DNA of 64,000 nucleotides from Clostridiales bacterium. GTDB taxonomy: Bacteria; Bacillota; Clostridia; Christensenellales; CAG-138. The notes under the pieces were generated by a model. That model worked only from the letters and a program-made list of their open reading frames with translations, was not told where the DNA came from and did no database searches. The DNA lies in contig WREI01000004.1 of the NCBI GenBank assembly GCA_009779405.1, positions 1-64,000 of the forward strand, written 5' to 3'. This document shows positions 1-10,232 of this stretch, in pieces (position 1 is the stretch's first letter; every line of letters begins with the position of its first letter). The position numbers were made by a program, and so were the translations under genes.

Positions 1-321
1 AACGAGGAATATGCGGCGAGATAGCAGACCAAAAGAGCAGCAACAGTGTGAAGGAAAGCCACGGGGCGCCGCCCCGCACCCCGCTGGGAGGTGCGACCTC
101 CCAGACCCTGCGGAGGGTGGGCAATTTAATTTGCAATTTGCATGGATGGACCGTTAGACAAAAAGCGCTTGCCCCCGCGCGCGTGGCGTTATATAATCTT
201 AAAGATACAAGGGGACGAGACACACGAGACACAAGGGGACACCCCCCGTGAACGCAAGCAACACAAGAGTAGTTTCAGCTACAAATAGTAGCTCGCACTC
301 GGCTATTAGGAGGAAAAAGAA

Positions 322-672
322 ATGAACAACCGTACGAAGAGAAACAATATTACTATTATCATTATTGCGGTCATTTCTTCTGTATTCTTCCTATGCACAG
401 CCGTTTTAGTAATAACAAGAGTGAGTGATCACCAAGATGAGTATCTTTGTCGAAATCAAAAAGAAAAGGCGCAAGAGGAGACTCATACACGGGAAATAGA
501 AAAGCTGCAAAGACAGATTGATGACTTGCAAAGGCAGATTGACGAACTTAAAGAACAGTTACCCCCCTTGCCAACAGGCGCTCCATCTCCTTCTGGAGTT
601 GGAACGTCTTCGAGCGCAGGGAATACAAGGACAGTAGCTATTACTAAAAAAATCATTGCGTGTGCCTATTAG
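322..672 (+). CDS. small membrane-anchored protein with coiled-coil-like region
   Basis: ORF with RBS taggagg; N-terminal TM (IIIIAVISSVFFLCTAVLVI), then charged repeat-like segment QRQIDDLQRQIDELKEQL. Confidence 0.6.
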   Translation: MNNRTKRNNITIIIIAVISSVFFLCTAVLVITRVSDHQDEYLCRNQKEKAQEETHTREIEKLQRQIDDLQRQIDELKEQLPPLPTGAPSPSGVGTSSSAGNTRTVAITKKIIACAY

Positions 673-684
673 GAGGAAAAAGAA

Positions 685-1200
685 ATGAACCATCATGTAA
701 AAAAGAACGGTACTATCATCGTGGTGATTGCGGTCATTTCATCTGTATTCTTCCTATGCATGGCTGTTTTAATAATGACAAGAGTGAGTGATCACGATCA
801 CCAAGAAGATTATCTTAGATTGCTGGTTTTTGCCAATATGATAGTCATTATACTGGCTGGCGGTATCGCATTATATAAAACCGGCGGGATCATACTAACT
901 AAAAATGTTGACAAGGTAGTATTTAAAACCCCCATGGATGCGAAGCGGCGATGTATGAGTGGGATAGCAATGGGATTTTGGTTTCTGAACTTTACTTTAC
1001 TAGGGATATGCCACTTGTGGGTTTCTGACCCGAGTCCGTTTACAAAGATCGTTTCGATACTGATGATCCCCGCACCGATACTGTTTTTTATCATTACGCA
1101 CAGGTGGAATAAGAAGCTTGAAAAGCAAGTGGAAAAACAGTTGATTAGTGGTCAGGGAAATGCTGAGGTTTCCACTTCCGATAAATGCACAGGGGCATAG
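685..1200 (+). CDS. small multi-TM membrane protein, paralog of the preceding ORF at its N-terminus
   Basis: Same leader ctattaggaggaaaaagaaatgaac and near-identical N-terminal TM (VVIAVISSVFFLCMAVLIMTRVSDH). Confidence 0.6.
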   Translation: MNHHVKKNGTIIVVIAVISSVFFLCMAVLIMTRVSDHDHQEDYLRLLVFANMIVIILAGGIALYKTGGIILTKNVDKVVFKTPMDAKRRCMSGIAMGFWFLNFTLLGICHLWVSDPSPFTKIVSILMIPAPILFFIITHRWNKKLEKQVEKQLISGQGNAEVSTSDKCTGA

Positions 1201-1333
1201 TTCACGAGGGGGCGTGTCAGGGGGACGCGTACCGCGACAAGGGACAGATTTGTTGATAGGCGGACATTCGAAGGGACACGCGGGAACGGCAGAGCGTTAC
1301 AAGACAGTCTCAAATTTAACTGCGAGCAAAGCA

Positions 1334-1366
1334 AAGGCTCCGTTTTTCGGAGCTTTTGTTTTTCTG
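1334..1366 (+). terminator. intrinsic terminator-like hairpin
   Basis: aaaggctccgtttttcggagcttttgttttt: stem plus T-tract. Confidence 0.6.
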
Positions 1367-1523
1367 CCCCGTGATCAAGCAGAAAAACCTAAAAACAACG
1401 AGAGAAATGACGTCCACGAATCAGGGCTATCTGAACGTCTGCATAGCGGACGATTCGGATTGGGGCTTTGCAATGCGCAATGTTCAACGCGCAACGCGCA
1501 ATGGGCTTGAATGCCATAAAATT

Positions 1524-1648
1524 GTAGGGGCGCGATATGGGTCGCCCCATTTAACGAAGTAATCGGGGACAGTTGCGCGAACCACTGAAGTATTGGGGCA
1601 GGAGCCCCAATACTTCCTTAATAGCAACGAGCCATATCGCGCCCCTAC
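1524..1648. repeat. GTAGGGGCG-family palindromic element with inverted ends
   Basis: gtaggggcgcgatatgg ... ccatatcgcgcccctac ends; internal hairpin gaagtattgggg/ccccaatacttc. Confidence 0.7.
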
Positions 1649-1708
1649 ATTATACCGTATTATGTGACTTTGTGATATAATAAATATAAACTTGCGAAAG
1701 GGGGCGCT

Positions 1709-2623
1709 ATGGATCAAATTATTTTCCCGCATATCCATCGCTTCCGCGCTACTGCGCTGGCGGGGATTTGCAAGAACGCGGGCAAGACTACGGTTTTGAA
1801 CCGGATTTTGCGCGAGGTGCCTGCGGACGAAACCCTTGCGCTCACGTCGATAGGCCGGGACGGGGAAACGTGGGACCTTGTGACGGGTACGCAAAAGCCC
1901 GGTATCTTTGTGCGGCAGGGTACGCTGCTGGCGACGGCGGCGGGGCTCTTGCGCCACTGCGATATCACGCGCGAAATTTTGGCGGCGACGGGCGTCGCAA
2001 CGCCCTTGGGCGAGGTGATCGTCCTGCGCGCGCTGAGCGACGGGCAGGTGCAGCTGGCGGGGCCCTCCGTCACGGAGCAATTGGTCTCGCTTTCGCAGTT
2101 GTTTTGGCGCTTCGGCGCGTCGCGCATCCTGATTGACGGCGCGGTGGGCCGCAAGAGCCTTTGTTCGCGCCGCGTGGCGGAAGCGACCGTCCTCTGCGCG
2201 GGCGCGTCTTTCGGCGGCATGGAAGCCACGCTTGCCGAGACGGCGCATATCTGCCGCATACTCCAAACGCCCGCGCTGCCCGGCGATCCGCCCGATACGC
2301 GGGAGAAATTTGTGCTCTGTGACAAGCAGCTTCATGTGCGCGGCGCGGTGACGGATCACTTCCTGCTGCCCCTGCTGCGCGGTTTGCCCGAGGGCGTCAC
2401 GGTCATCGCGCAGGACGCGAGCCGCCTGCTGCTCTCGGCGTCGGCCCTGCATAAATTGGAACTGCGCGGCGGCAGTTTGGCGGTGCGGGACGGCATCACC
2501 CTCGCGGCGGTGGCGGTGAACCCGTATTCGGCCTATGGCAGCAGCTTCGACGCGGCGGAATTCTTGCAGAAAATGACAGCAAGGGTGGATGTGCCTGTGA
2601 TAGATGTAGGCAGCAGGCAGTAG
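1709..2623 (+). CDS. kamB: KamB-like lysine 5,6-aminomutase reactivase subunit
   Basis: P-loop-like N-terminus (ALAGICKNAGKTTVLN) immediately upstream of a MutS-like KamC homolog; assignment partly by context. Confidence 0.6.
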   Translation: MDQIIFPHIHRFRATALAGICKNAGKTTVLNRILREVPADETLALTSIGRDGETWDLVTGTQKPGIFVRQGTLLATAAGLLRHCDITREILAATGVATPLGEVIVLRALSDGQVQLAGPSVTEQLVSLSQLFWRFGASRILIDGAVGRKSLCSRRVAEATVLCAGASFGGMEATLAETAHICRILQTPALPGDPPDTREKFVLCDKQLHVRGAVTDHFLLPLLRGLPEGVTVIAQDASRLLLSASALHKLELRGGSLAVRDGITLAAVAVNPYSAYGSSFDAAEFLQKMTARVDVPVIDVGSRQ

Positions 2624-2692
2624 GCAGTAGTGCCTTGCATTCAAGCCATAAAGCTTCCACTCCCTCAAACCTACTGCCTACTGCCTACTGCC
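2606..2692. repeat. inverted heptad-repeat pair (H1)
   Basis: (gtaggca)x3-4 at 2606-2630 and its inverse ctactgcctactgcctactgcc at 2671-2692. Confidence 0.85.
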
Positions 2693-2707
2693 CAAGAAAG
2701 GAACACA

Positions 2708-4045
2708 ATGATAATCGACTACCCCCAGAAACAGCGCATAGGCTTCACATATGTATTGGATTTGCTTGCGCCCGCGTCCCCTTACGGGCGCGCGCTGTTG
2801 CGCAAGTTGCGCCCCTTTGCGCCGCGGGAGGTCGGGGCGCTGCAACGCGAGTTGGACGCTATCGAGGCCATACTGTCCCTCTCCCCTGCCTTGCTTGCGC
2901 AGATTGAAGAGCAGTTCGCGCAATTGCGGGATATACGCGGATCTCTTTCTCGTATAGGCGGGGCCTTGGATGAAGTGGATCTGTTTGAGATCAAATGCTA
3001 TCTGCTTATTTTGGACGCGCTTGGGCCCTTGTTTGCGCGCGCCGGATTTATCCTTGCGGAGACCCTGCCCGCTTTGGAGCTGCTCGACCCCGAGGGCAAC
3101 CGCGTCGCCAGCTTCGCCGTCAGTGAACGGTTCAGCCCTGCGCTGGCGGAGATTCGCGCCGAGAAACGGAATGCATTGCCCGACGCGCGCGCGGACATTA
3201 TCGAACGCGAACGGGCCGAGGAAGAACAAGTAATGGAGCGCCTGTCGGCAAAACTGCTGCCATGGAAAAATGCCCTCCAGCAAAACGCCGACAGCATAGC
3301 CCACATAGATCTGCGCATCCAAAAGGCCAAGCTCGCGCGGCAATATCACTGCGCCAAGCCTGCTATCGGCACCCATACCCTGCACTTTGCGGGCATGGTC
3401 AACCCGCAGATTGCAAACTTCACGCCCCTCCACATCTCCCTCGCGCCCGGCGCGACCGTGCTCACGGGTTATAACATGGGCGGCAAGAGCGTCACGCTGA
3501 AAACGCTGGCCCTCAATGTTCTGCTTATCCACTGCGGCTTCTATCCCTTCGCAGAGTCGGCAAGCTGTCCGCTCTTTGATCAGCTGTATCTGGTGTCGGA
3601 AGATTTGGAGGACGCAACCCGCAGTCTGTCGAGCTTTGGCGGCGAGGTGGTACGCCTGCGGGAGATTGCGGGCGGCGAGGGCTTTGCGCTCATCCTCCTG
3701 GACGAGCCCGCGCGGGGTACCAACCCCGCCGAGGGCGGCGCCATCGCGCGCGGCCTTTGCGCATACCTGAACGCGCAGAAAAATATCAGCGTGATCGCCA
3801 CGCACTATGAGGGCGTCGCGGCAAGGGCGAACGCGCATTACCGGGCGGCGGGCCTGCAAGATATCGATATAGAGACCCTGTGCAGGTTCCCCGAAGCGGA
3901 GCGCCCCGCGCAGATCGCCCGCCATATGGACTATGGCATAGCCCCCGTATCACCCGACCAGGCCCTCCCCGCCAACGCGCTGATGATCTGCCGCCTGCTG
4001 GGACTGGGCGAGGAACTGATGAGGTACATTATAAGCGAAACGTGA
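2708..4045 (+). CDS. kamC: MutS-like ATPase, KamC-type lysine 5,6-aminomutase reactivase
   Basis: MutS-family motifs GYNMGGKSVTLKTLALN, LILLDEPARGTNPAEGGAIARGL, VIATHYEG; ATG 2708 follows gaaaggaac; upstream ORF extension is repeat-derived. Confidence 0.7.
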   Translation: MIIDYPQKQRIGFTYVLDLLAPASPYGRALLRKLRPFAPREVGALQRELDAIEAILSLSPALLAQIEEQFAQLRDIRGSLSRIGGALDEVDLFEIKCYLLILDALGPLFARAGFILAETLPALELLDPEGNRVASFAVSERFSPALAEIRAEKRNALPDARADIIERERAEEEQVMERLSAKLLPWKNALQQNADSIAHIDLRIQKAKLARQYHCAKPAIGTHTLHFAGMVNPQIANFTPLHISLAPGATVLTGYNMGGKSVTLKTLALNVLLIHCGFYPFAESASCPLFDQLYLVSEDLEDATRSLSSFGGEVVRLREIAGGEGFALILLDEPARGTNPAEGGAIARGLCAYLNAQKNISVIATHYEGVAARANAHYRAAGLQDIDIETLCRFPEAERPAQIARHMDYGIAPVSPDQALPANALMICRLLGLGEELMRYIISET

Positions 4046-4142
4046 AACTTCACGGCAAATCCCAACTTCCTTTTTCCCCGTCTTTGCTATATAATGAATC
4101 TGCGAGTGGGTTTGCATACCGTTCGCAAAGGAGGGGGCACAG

Positions 4143-5126
4143 ATGTTACGGCGACTGTTTATTGTCTGTATGGTTTGCCTGTTTTTTGCGTCGTTTGCCT
4201 GCGTGACTGCGCCGCAGGAAGCGGAAGCCAATCCGCAGGAGGAGCAAAAGACCATCGTTCTCGGCTTTTCACAGCTCGGTTCGGAAAGCGCCTGGCGCAA
4301 CGGCAACTCGCGCTCCATCCAGGAGGCGGCCGAGCGCTACGGCATCCAGCTCATGTTCAAGAATGCTTTACAGAAGCAGGAGAATCAAATCAAGGCCATC
4401 CGCTCGTTTATCGCCTATCAGGTGGACGTGATTGTGTTCGCGCCCATCGTCGAAGACGGTTGGGACAATGTGCTTGCCGAAGCAAAGGAGGCGGGCATCC
4501 CGGTGCTGCTCTGCGACCGCTATGTCAACGTTAAGGATGAATCGCTGTTCGCTGGTTTTATCGGCTCGGACTTTGTGGAAGAGGGCCGGCGTGCCGCGCA
4601 GTTTTTGCTGGACCGCACGCGCTATTTTGACGCCCCCGTGCGCATCGTCGAACTGACGGGCACCCCGGGCTCCTCACCCATGCAGGGCCGCGCGGAAGGA
4701 TTCAGGGAACTGCTGGCGAACAATCCGAAATATGAGATCGTGCAAACCATCTCCGGCGACTTCCTGCGCTCCAAGGGGAAGGAAAAGATGATCGAGTTGC
4801 TCCGAAGCGTGCCGAATATCGACGTCCTGTTTTCGCACAACGACAGTATGACGCTCGGCGCCATCGAGGCCATCGAGGAAGCGGGGCTCAGGCCCGGCAA
4901 GGATATCATCATTATCTCGGTGGACGGAGAACAGGCGGCGATTGACGCGATACGGGCGGGCAAGATCAACTGCGTCGTCGAATGTACGCCGCTGATGGGG
5001 GATCGCGTGATGGAACTGGCCATCCTGCTGGCCATGGGGCAGCCGATACCCCGCAAGACCTATAACATCGAGCGCGTTTTCACCGAGTACGACGATCTCA
5101 CGCTTGTGGGCGAGCGGGGTTACTGA
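4143..5126 (+). CDS. sugar-binding periplasmic protein (type 1 PBP, YtfQ-like)
   Basis: Signal peptide; TIVLGFSQLGSESAWRNGNSRSIQEAAERYGIQL and NDSMTLGAIEAIEEAGLRPGKDIIIISVDG. Confidence 0.85.
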   Translation: MLRRLFIVCMVCLFFASFACVTAPQEAEANPQEEQKTIVLGFSQLGSESAWRNGNSRSIQEAAERYGIQLMFKNALQKQENQIKAIRSFIAYQVDVIVFAPIVEDGWDNVLAEAKEAGIPVLLCDRYVNVKDESLFAGFIGSDFVEEGRRAAQFLLDRTRYFDAPVRIVELTGTPGSSPMQGRAEGFRELLANNPKYEIVQTISGDFLRSKGKEKMIELLRSVPNIDVLFSHNDSMTLGAIEAIEEAGLRPGKDIIIISVDGEQAAIDAIRAGKINCVVECTPLMGDRVMELAILLAMGQPIPRKTYNIERVFTEYDDLTLVGERGY

Positions 5127-5127
5127 T

Positions 5128-6603
5128 ATGACCGGCGGGAGCCTTGTCGAACGTTTCCGACGGCGCATGCTGCGCATGCACAGCATACGTTCGCGTATAC
5201 GCAATTCCATACTCATCATTATCGTGCTCATGCTCATTCCCTTTTTTATCAATATCGGCTTCTCGATCGCGCATACACAGCAATACGACCGCATCATCAC
5301 GAATGTCTCCGGTGTCGGGAACCTGAACAAGATCATTCAGGAGCGCATCCCCGACGAGATGTTCAATATCGTCGCGGGGAACAAGTCCTTTGAAGACGGC
5401 GAACAATACGTCATTCTGGAGGATATCAAGCTCCAGTTGGAGGAACTCCCCAGTCTTGCGCCCGGCAACACCAATTCCAAACAGCTGGTCGTCGCCAGCC
5501 GCGCGGTATCTCGGCTGGAAAGCTATATCGACGGTCTCGGCACGCAGATACGGGACGAACGGCCCGTGGAGGAATGGGAGGACACCCTCGAAGAGATACG
5601 CGGCGTCGCCGACCTCATTACCGACCTGCTGCAAGAGTATATACTGCTCGAAATCGAGGTCGCCTCGCAGATGAACAGTGCGATCCTCTCGTCGTGGCGG
5701 CTGACGATCGTGCTGGAAATACTCATTGCATTGTTCCTCTGCCTGTTCGCGGTGGCGACGCAGAGGGCCGTGACCAGGAGCATTTCACAGCCCATCTATT
5801 CGCTCGAGCGCTTTGCCGGACGGATAGCGCAGGGCGATCTGGCCGCGCGCACGGAATCGGCCAGAGTGCGGGAGTTAGAAAACCTGACGGCAAGCCTGAA
5901 CGTGATGGCCGAGAAATTGGGCATGCTCATGGAGGAGTCCATACGCGAACAGGAGAATCTGAAGAAGAGCGAGATGCGCATACTCCAGGCGCAGATCACG
6001 CCGCACTTCATCTACAACACGCTGGACGCGATTATGTGGCTCGCCCAGTCCAACCGCAACGACGAGGTAATCCACATCACGAAGGCCATGTCCACCTTCT
6101 TCCGCATCGCGCTCAGCCGCGGACACGACTGGATCAGCGTTTCACAGGAGATCGAACACGTGGAGAGCTATCTGATGGTGCAATATGTGCGCTATCGCGA
6201 TATCCTGACCTATTCGTTTGAGATCGACGAGCGTCTCAAAGACCAGCTGATGCTCAAGCTCGTCTTGCAGCCGCTGGTGGAAAACGCGATCTATCACGGG
6301 ATCAAGCTGATACGCCGCCCGGGGACCATCGTCGTGCGCGGTTGGCTCGAGGGCCAGCGCATGCATTTTTCGGTGACGGACAGCGGGATCGGCATACCCA
6401 AGGAGAAGCTTGAAGCCGTCCGCGCGCAACTCGGCGGCGAAGCGCCCGGCAGCGATGTGGAAGGCTATGGCCTGTATAACGTCGATAAGCGTCTCTGCCT
6501 GTATTATGACAGCGCGGCGGGGCTCTTCATCGAAAGCGAATATGAGAAGGGGACGACCGTATCGTTTTCCGTCCCCGTTCGGAATGAGGTCGTGCATGTA
6601 TAA
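5128..6603 (+). CDS. YesM-type sensor histidine kinase
   Basis: Two TMs, HAMP, HisKA_7TM-type QAQITPHFIYNTLDAIMWLA, HATPase G-boxes. Confidence 0.85.
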   Translation: MTGGSLVERFRRRMLRMHSIRSRIRNSILIIIVLMLIPFFINIGFSIAHTQQYDRIITNVSGVGNLNKIIQERIPDEMFNIVAGNKSFEDGEQYVILEDIKLQLEELPSLAPGNTNSKQLVVASRAVSRLESYIDGLGTQIRDERPVEEWEDTLEEIRGVADLITDLLQEYILLEIEVASQMNSAILSSWRLTIVLEILIALFLCLFAVATQRAVTRSISQPIYSLERFAGRIAQGDLAARTESARVRELENLTASLNVMAEKLGMLMEESIREQENLKKSEMRILQAQITPHFIYNTLDAIMWLAQSNRNDEVIHITKAMSTFFRIALSRGHDWISVSQEIEHVESYLMVQYVRYRDILTYSFEIDERLKDQLMLKLVLQPLVENAIYHGIKLIRRPGTIVVRGWLEGQRMHFSVTDSGIGIPKEKLEAVRAQLGGEAPGSDVEGYGLYNVDKRLCLYYDSAAGLFIESEYEKGTTVSFSVPVRNEVVHV

Positions 6604-8167
6604 GGTTTTCGTGGTGGATGACGAGGTTGTGGTGCGCGAATCCATACGCACGCAGATCGCATGGGAGGATACGCGCTTTACGCTCTCGGGGGAAGCGTCC
6701 GACGGGGAGATGGCGCTGTCACTGATCAAGGATATCCAGCCGGACATATTGCTCACCGATATCCGCATGCCCTTTATGGACGGCTTGCAGCTTGCGAAAA
6801 TCGTGAAGCAGACCATGCCCTGGATACGCGTTATCATCCTCTCGGGCCACGACGAGTTCTTTTACGCGCAAAAGGCCATCGGCATCGGCGTGCAGGCCTA
6901 TCTTTTAAAGCCGATCAGCGTTTCGGAGCTGTTGGACGCGCTCGAGAGCGCGGCGACCGCCATTGAGGGGGAGGCCAAGGCACGCAACAGTACGGCGTCG
7001 CTGCAGGCCATGCTCAAGAATACGACCTTCCTGAACGCGCAGCACCTCTTTACGGATATACTCACAGGCGGCGTGGCAAGCGGCGAAGTCATCGAGCGCG
7101 CGCTGGCGTTCGGCATTGCCCTGATTGCGCCGCGCTATATCGTCGTGCGCATCGAACTGTCGGGGCATAGCGGGGGCCAGCTGCTCCTCGCGCGGGAGAT
7201 ATTGCACAATCTGGCGGAGGCCGACGACGGGGTTTGGCTTTCGTTCGGCGGCGTGGAGCGGATCGCCGCCATCATCAAGGGCGGCTCGGATGAAGCGGTC
7301 GTCGAGCGGGCCTATTCCTTTGCGCAGGCCGTACAGCATGAGATCGCGAACAATACGGAGCTTGCGGCGAGCATCGGGATAGGCGGCAGCGTTTCGCATC
7401 TCCCGTCCATCCCCGAATCGTATACGCAGGCGGGCGAGATCTTCAAGCGACTGGGCAGCGCGATGGCGGGCAAAATCTACAGCATCAGCGACCTCTTGGA
7501 GATCGGCGCGTTTGTGCCGGAGAATGTTCCGAGGAAGGCTCAGCTGCGCTACGCGACCGAGACCGATATCCCCGCGATCATCGAGAAGCTGCTCGAACCG
7601 CTCGGGGAGCAGACTGTGCTTTCGGCGCTCTTCGCCGATTATCTGCTGATGGATATGCTGATCACCTGTGCCAAACTCCTCAAAGAGTTGCATTGCGACG
7701 CCGAAAGCGTCTTGCCCGAGACCAAAAATTTCAGCGCCCTCCCCTTCAAACGTTCCACGCGGGAGGAGCTCGACGCCGCGATGCGGAGCATACTCTCCCG
7801 CACCTTTGCCGCGCGGGACGCGCATGCCGGGATGAAATACGCGTCCCTGATCCGCAAGGCACAGGCGTATATCCACGAGAACTATGCCGACGCGAATATC
7901 TCCCTGCAATCGGTCGCGGCCCACGTCGCGCTTTCGAGCAACCATTTCTGCACGATCTTCGCGCAGGAAACCGGGCGAACCTTTATCGAATATCTGACGG
8001 GCGTGCGCATCGCGCAGGCCAAAGAGGGACTGGCCGACCTGTCCGTGCGCACGAGCGAGGTCGCCTACTCCGTGGGCTACAACGACCCGCGCTATTTCAG
8101 CTATATATTCAAGAAAAATACCGGCCTGACCCCCCGCGATTATCGCGCGCAATATGCGGCAAAATAG
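6596..8167 (+). CDS. YesN-type response regulator with AraC HTH
   Basis: MYKVFVVDDEVVVRESI receiver and C-terminal AraC domain (VAYSVGYNDPRYFSYIFKKNTGLTPRDYR). Confidence 0.9.
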   Translation: MYKVFVVDDEVVVRESIRTQIAWEDTRFTLSGEASDGEMALSLIKDIQPDILLTDIRMPFMDGLQLAKIVKQTMPWIRVIILSGHDEFFYAQKAIGIGVQAYLLKPISVSELLDALESAATAIEGEAKARNSTASLQAMLKNTTFLNAQHLFTDILTGGVASGEVIERALAFGIALIAPRYIVVRIELSGHSGGQLLLAREILHNLAEADDGVWLSFGGVERIAAIIKGGSDEAVVERAYSFAQAVQHEIANNTELAASIGIGGSVSHLPSIPESYTQAGEIFKRLGSAMAGKIYSISDLLEIGAFVPENVPRKAQLRYATETDIPAIIEKLLEPLGEQTVLSALFADYLLMDMLITCAKLLKELHCDAESVLPETKNFSALPFKRSTREELDAAMRSILSRTFAARDAHAGMKYASLIRKAQAYIHENYADANISLQSVAAHVALSSNHFCTIFAQETGRTFIEYLTGVRIAQAKEGLADLSVRTSEVAYSVGYNDPRYFSYIFKKNTGLTPRDYRAQYAAK

Positions 8168-8330
8168 TCCGACATATGTGCGTTTTTTTATCGTAAAAAT
8201 TTGCACTTTTGCGCACTGTAAAATGCAAGTAAAGAAAAAAGCAAACCTTTTGCTGTAACGCTTCTACGGCGGGAAAACAGACCGATATGCTATACTGTTC
8301 CTGCGTATCCCCAAATAAAAAAACGGAGGA

Positions 8331-10232
8331 ATGAACATGAAAAAAGCTTTGGCAATCGTTCTACTCACCATGCTGGTCTTCTCCCTTGTCGCCTGCAATC
8401 CCGCGGCAAATAAGACCGGAGACTTGATCAAGGTTGGCATTGTCAACCTGCCCCCCGAAGAGTCCGGCTATCGACAGGCCAATGTCGAAGATATGAACAC
8501 CGTGTTCTCCGTCGCAAACGGCTACGACATGAACCAGACCAACACCGGAGACAACAGTGAGCAGATCGCCGCCGCCGAGGGCTATATCCGCGATGGCGTC
8601 GACTATCTCCTCATCTCCGCCGCCAGTGCAACGGGCTGGGACGGCGTGCTCGCGTCCGCGAAGCAGGCGGGCGTGACCGTATTCCTGTTTGACCGTCTCA
8701 TCGAGACCGATGAGAGCAACTTCCAAGCCGCGCTGGTCTCCGATATGGCCACCGAGGGCAATGTCGCCGTGGATTGGCTGCTTGCGCAGGGGCTGGACGA
8801 GTACAACGTGATCCTGATCCGCGGTCAGCTCGGCTGTGCCGCCGAACTCGGACGCAGTGCCGCCGTTCTCGCCGCGCAGGACGCCGGGAAGCTCAACATC
8901 GTTGCGGACGGCACGGGCGGCGACTCCTGGAGCGGTGAAGAGGCCCGCAAGGTCGTCGAGGCCGCCATCCAGTCCGGTGTCGAGTTCAACGTCATCTACG
9001 CGCAGAACGACGGCATGGCCGACGGCGCCGTGCAGGCGCTGGACGCGGCGGGCATCAGCCACGGCAAGGGCGGCGACGTCATCATCATGGGCTTTGACTT
9101 CAACCGCTTCGCGCTCCGCAATGTCCAGGCCGGGATCTGGAACTTCGATATGCAATGCAACCCGCGCCAGGCCGCCAAGATCTCCGAGTGGATCAAGGCC
9201 GGGGAACCGTATCCCACCGGGATCGTGTTCCAGAATGAAATCGGCGTGGACTGCGACAGCATCACCGAAGATATCATCAAGAACATGGGCATCAACGAAG
9301 ACCCGGGCAAGCTCGGCGCGGAAGCGCCCGCCGAACTGATCAAGGTGGGCATCGTCAACCTGCCCCCTGAGGAATCCGGCTATCGGCAGGCCAACGTCGA
9401 AGATATGAACGCTGTATTCTCCATCGAGAACGGCTACGATATGAGCCAGACCAACACCGGAGACAACAGCGAGCAGATTGCCGCTGCCGAGGGCTATATC
9501 CGTGACGGCGTGGACTATCTCCTCATCTCCGCCGCCAACACAACGGGTTGGGACGGCGTACTCGCGTCCGCAAAGCAGGCGGGCGTCACGGTATTCCTGT
9601 TTGACCGTCTCATCGAGACCGACGAGAGCAATTACCAAGCCGCCCTGGTCTCCGATATGGCCACCGAGGGCAATATCGCCGTGGATTGGCTGCTGGAGCA
9701 GGGGCTGGACGAGTATAACGTGATCCTCATCCGCGGCCAGTTGGGCTCCGCCGCCGAACTGGGGCGCAGTGCCGCCGTTCTGGCCGCGCAGGAAGCCGGG
9801 AAGCTCAATATCGTCGCGGACGGCACGGGCGGCGACTCCTGGAGCGGTGAAGAGGCCCGCAAGGTCGTCGAGGCCGCTATCCAGTCCGGCGTTGCGTTCA
9901 ATGTCATCTATGCCCAGAACGACGGCATGGCGGACGGTGCCATGCAGGCGCTCGACGCCGCCGGGATCAGCCACGGCAAGGACGGCGATGTCATCATCAT
10001 GGGCTTTGACTTCAACCGCTTTGCGCTCCGCTATGTCCAAGCCGGGCTTTGGAATTTCAATATGCAGTGCAACCCGCGCCAGGCCGCCAAGATCTCCGAG
10101 TGGATCAAGGCCGGACTGCCCTTCCCCACCGGTATCGTCTTCCAGGATGAACTCGACGTAGACTTCCGCACCATCACCGAGGAGATCATCCTCAAGATGG
10201 GCATCAACGAGGACCCGGGCTTGCTCAGTTAG
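8331..10232 (+). CDS. lipoprotein with two tandem near-identical sugar-binding (PBP) domains
   Basis: Lipobox VFSLVACNP; LIKVGIVNLPPEESGYRQANVEDM repeats with 912-nt offset (8421 vs 9333). Confidence 0.85.
   Translation: MNMKKALAIVLLTMLVFSLVACNPAANKTGDLIKVGIVNLPPEESGYRQANVEDMNTVFSVANGYDMNQTNTGDNSEQIAAAEGYIRDGVDYLLISAASATGWDGVLASAKQAGVTVFLFDRLIETDESNFQAALVSDMATEGNVAVDWLLAQGLDEYNVILIRGQLGCAAELGRSAAVLAAQDAGKLNIVADGTGGDSWSGEEARKVVEAAIQSGVEFNVIYAQNDGMADGAVQALDAAGISHGKGGDVIIMGFDFNRFALRNVQAGIWNFDMQCNPRQAAKISEWIKAGEPYPTGIVFQNEIGVDCDSITEDIIKNMGINEDPGKLGAEAPAELIKVGIVNLPPEESGYRQANVEDMNAVFSIENGYDMSQTNTGDNSEQIAAAEGYIRDGVDYLLISAANTTGWDGVLASAKQAGVTVFLFDRLIETDESNYQAALVSDMATEGNIAVDWLLEQGLDEYNVILIRGQLGSAAELGRSAAVLAAQEAGKLNIVADGTGGDSWSGEEARKVVEAAIQSGVAFNVIYAQNDGMADGAMQALDAAGISHGKDGDVIIMGFDFNRFALRYVQAGLWNFNMQCNPRQAAKISEWIKAGLPFPTGIVFQDELDVDFRTITEEIILKMGINEDPGLLS

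Noticed and set aside
1484-2668. 394-aa ORF on the - strand
   Set aside because: Antisense to kamB and reads through two repeat elements.
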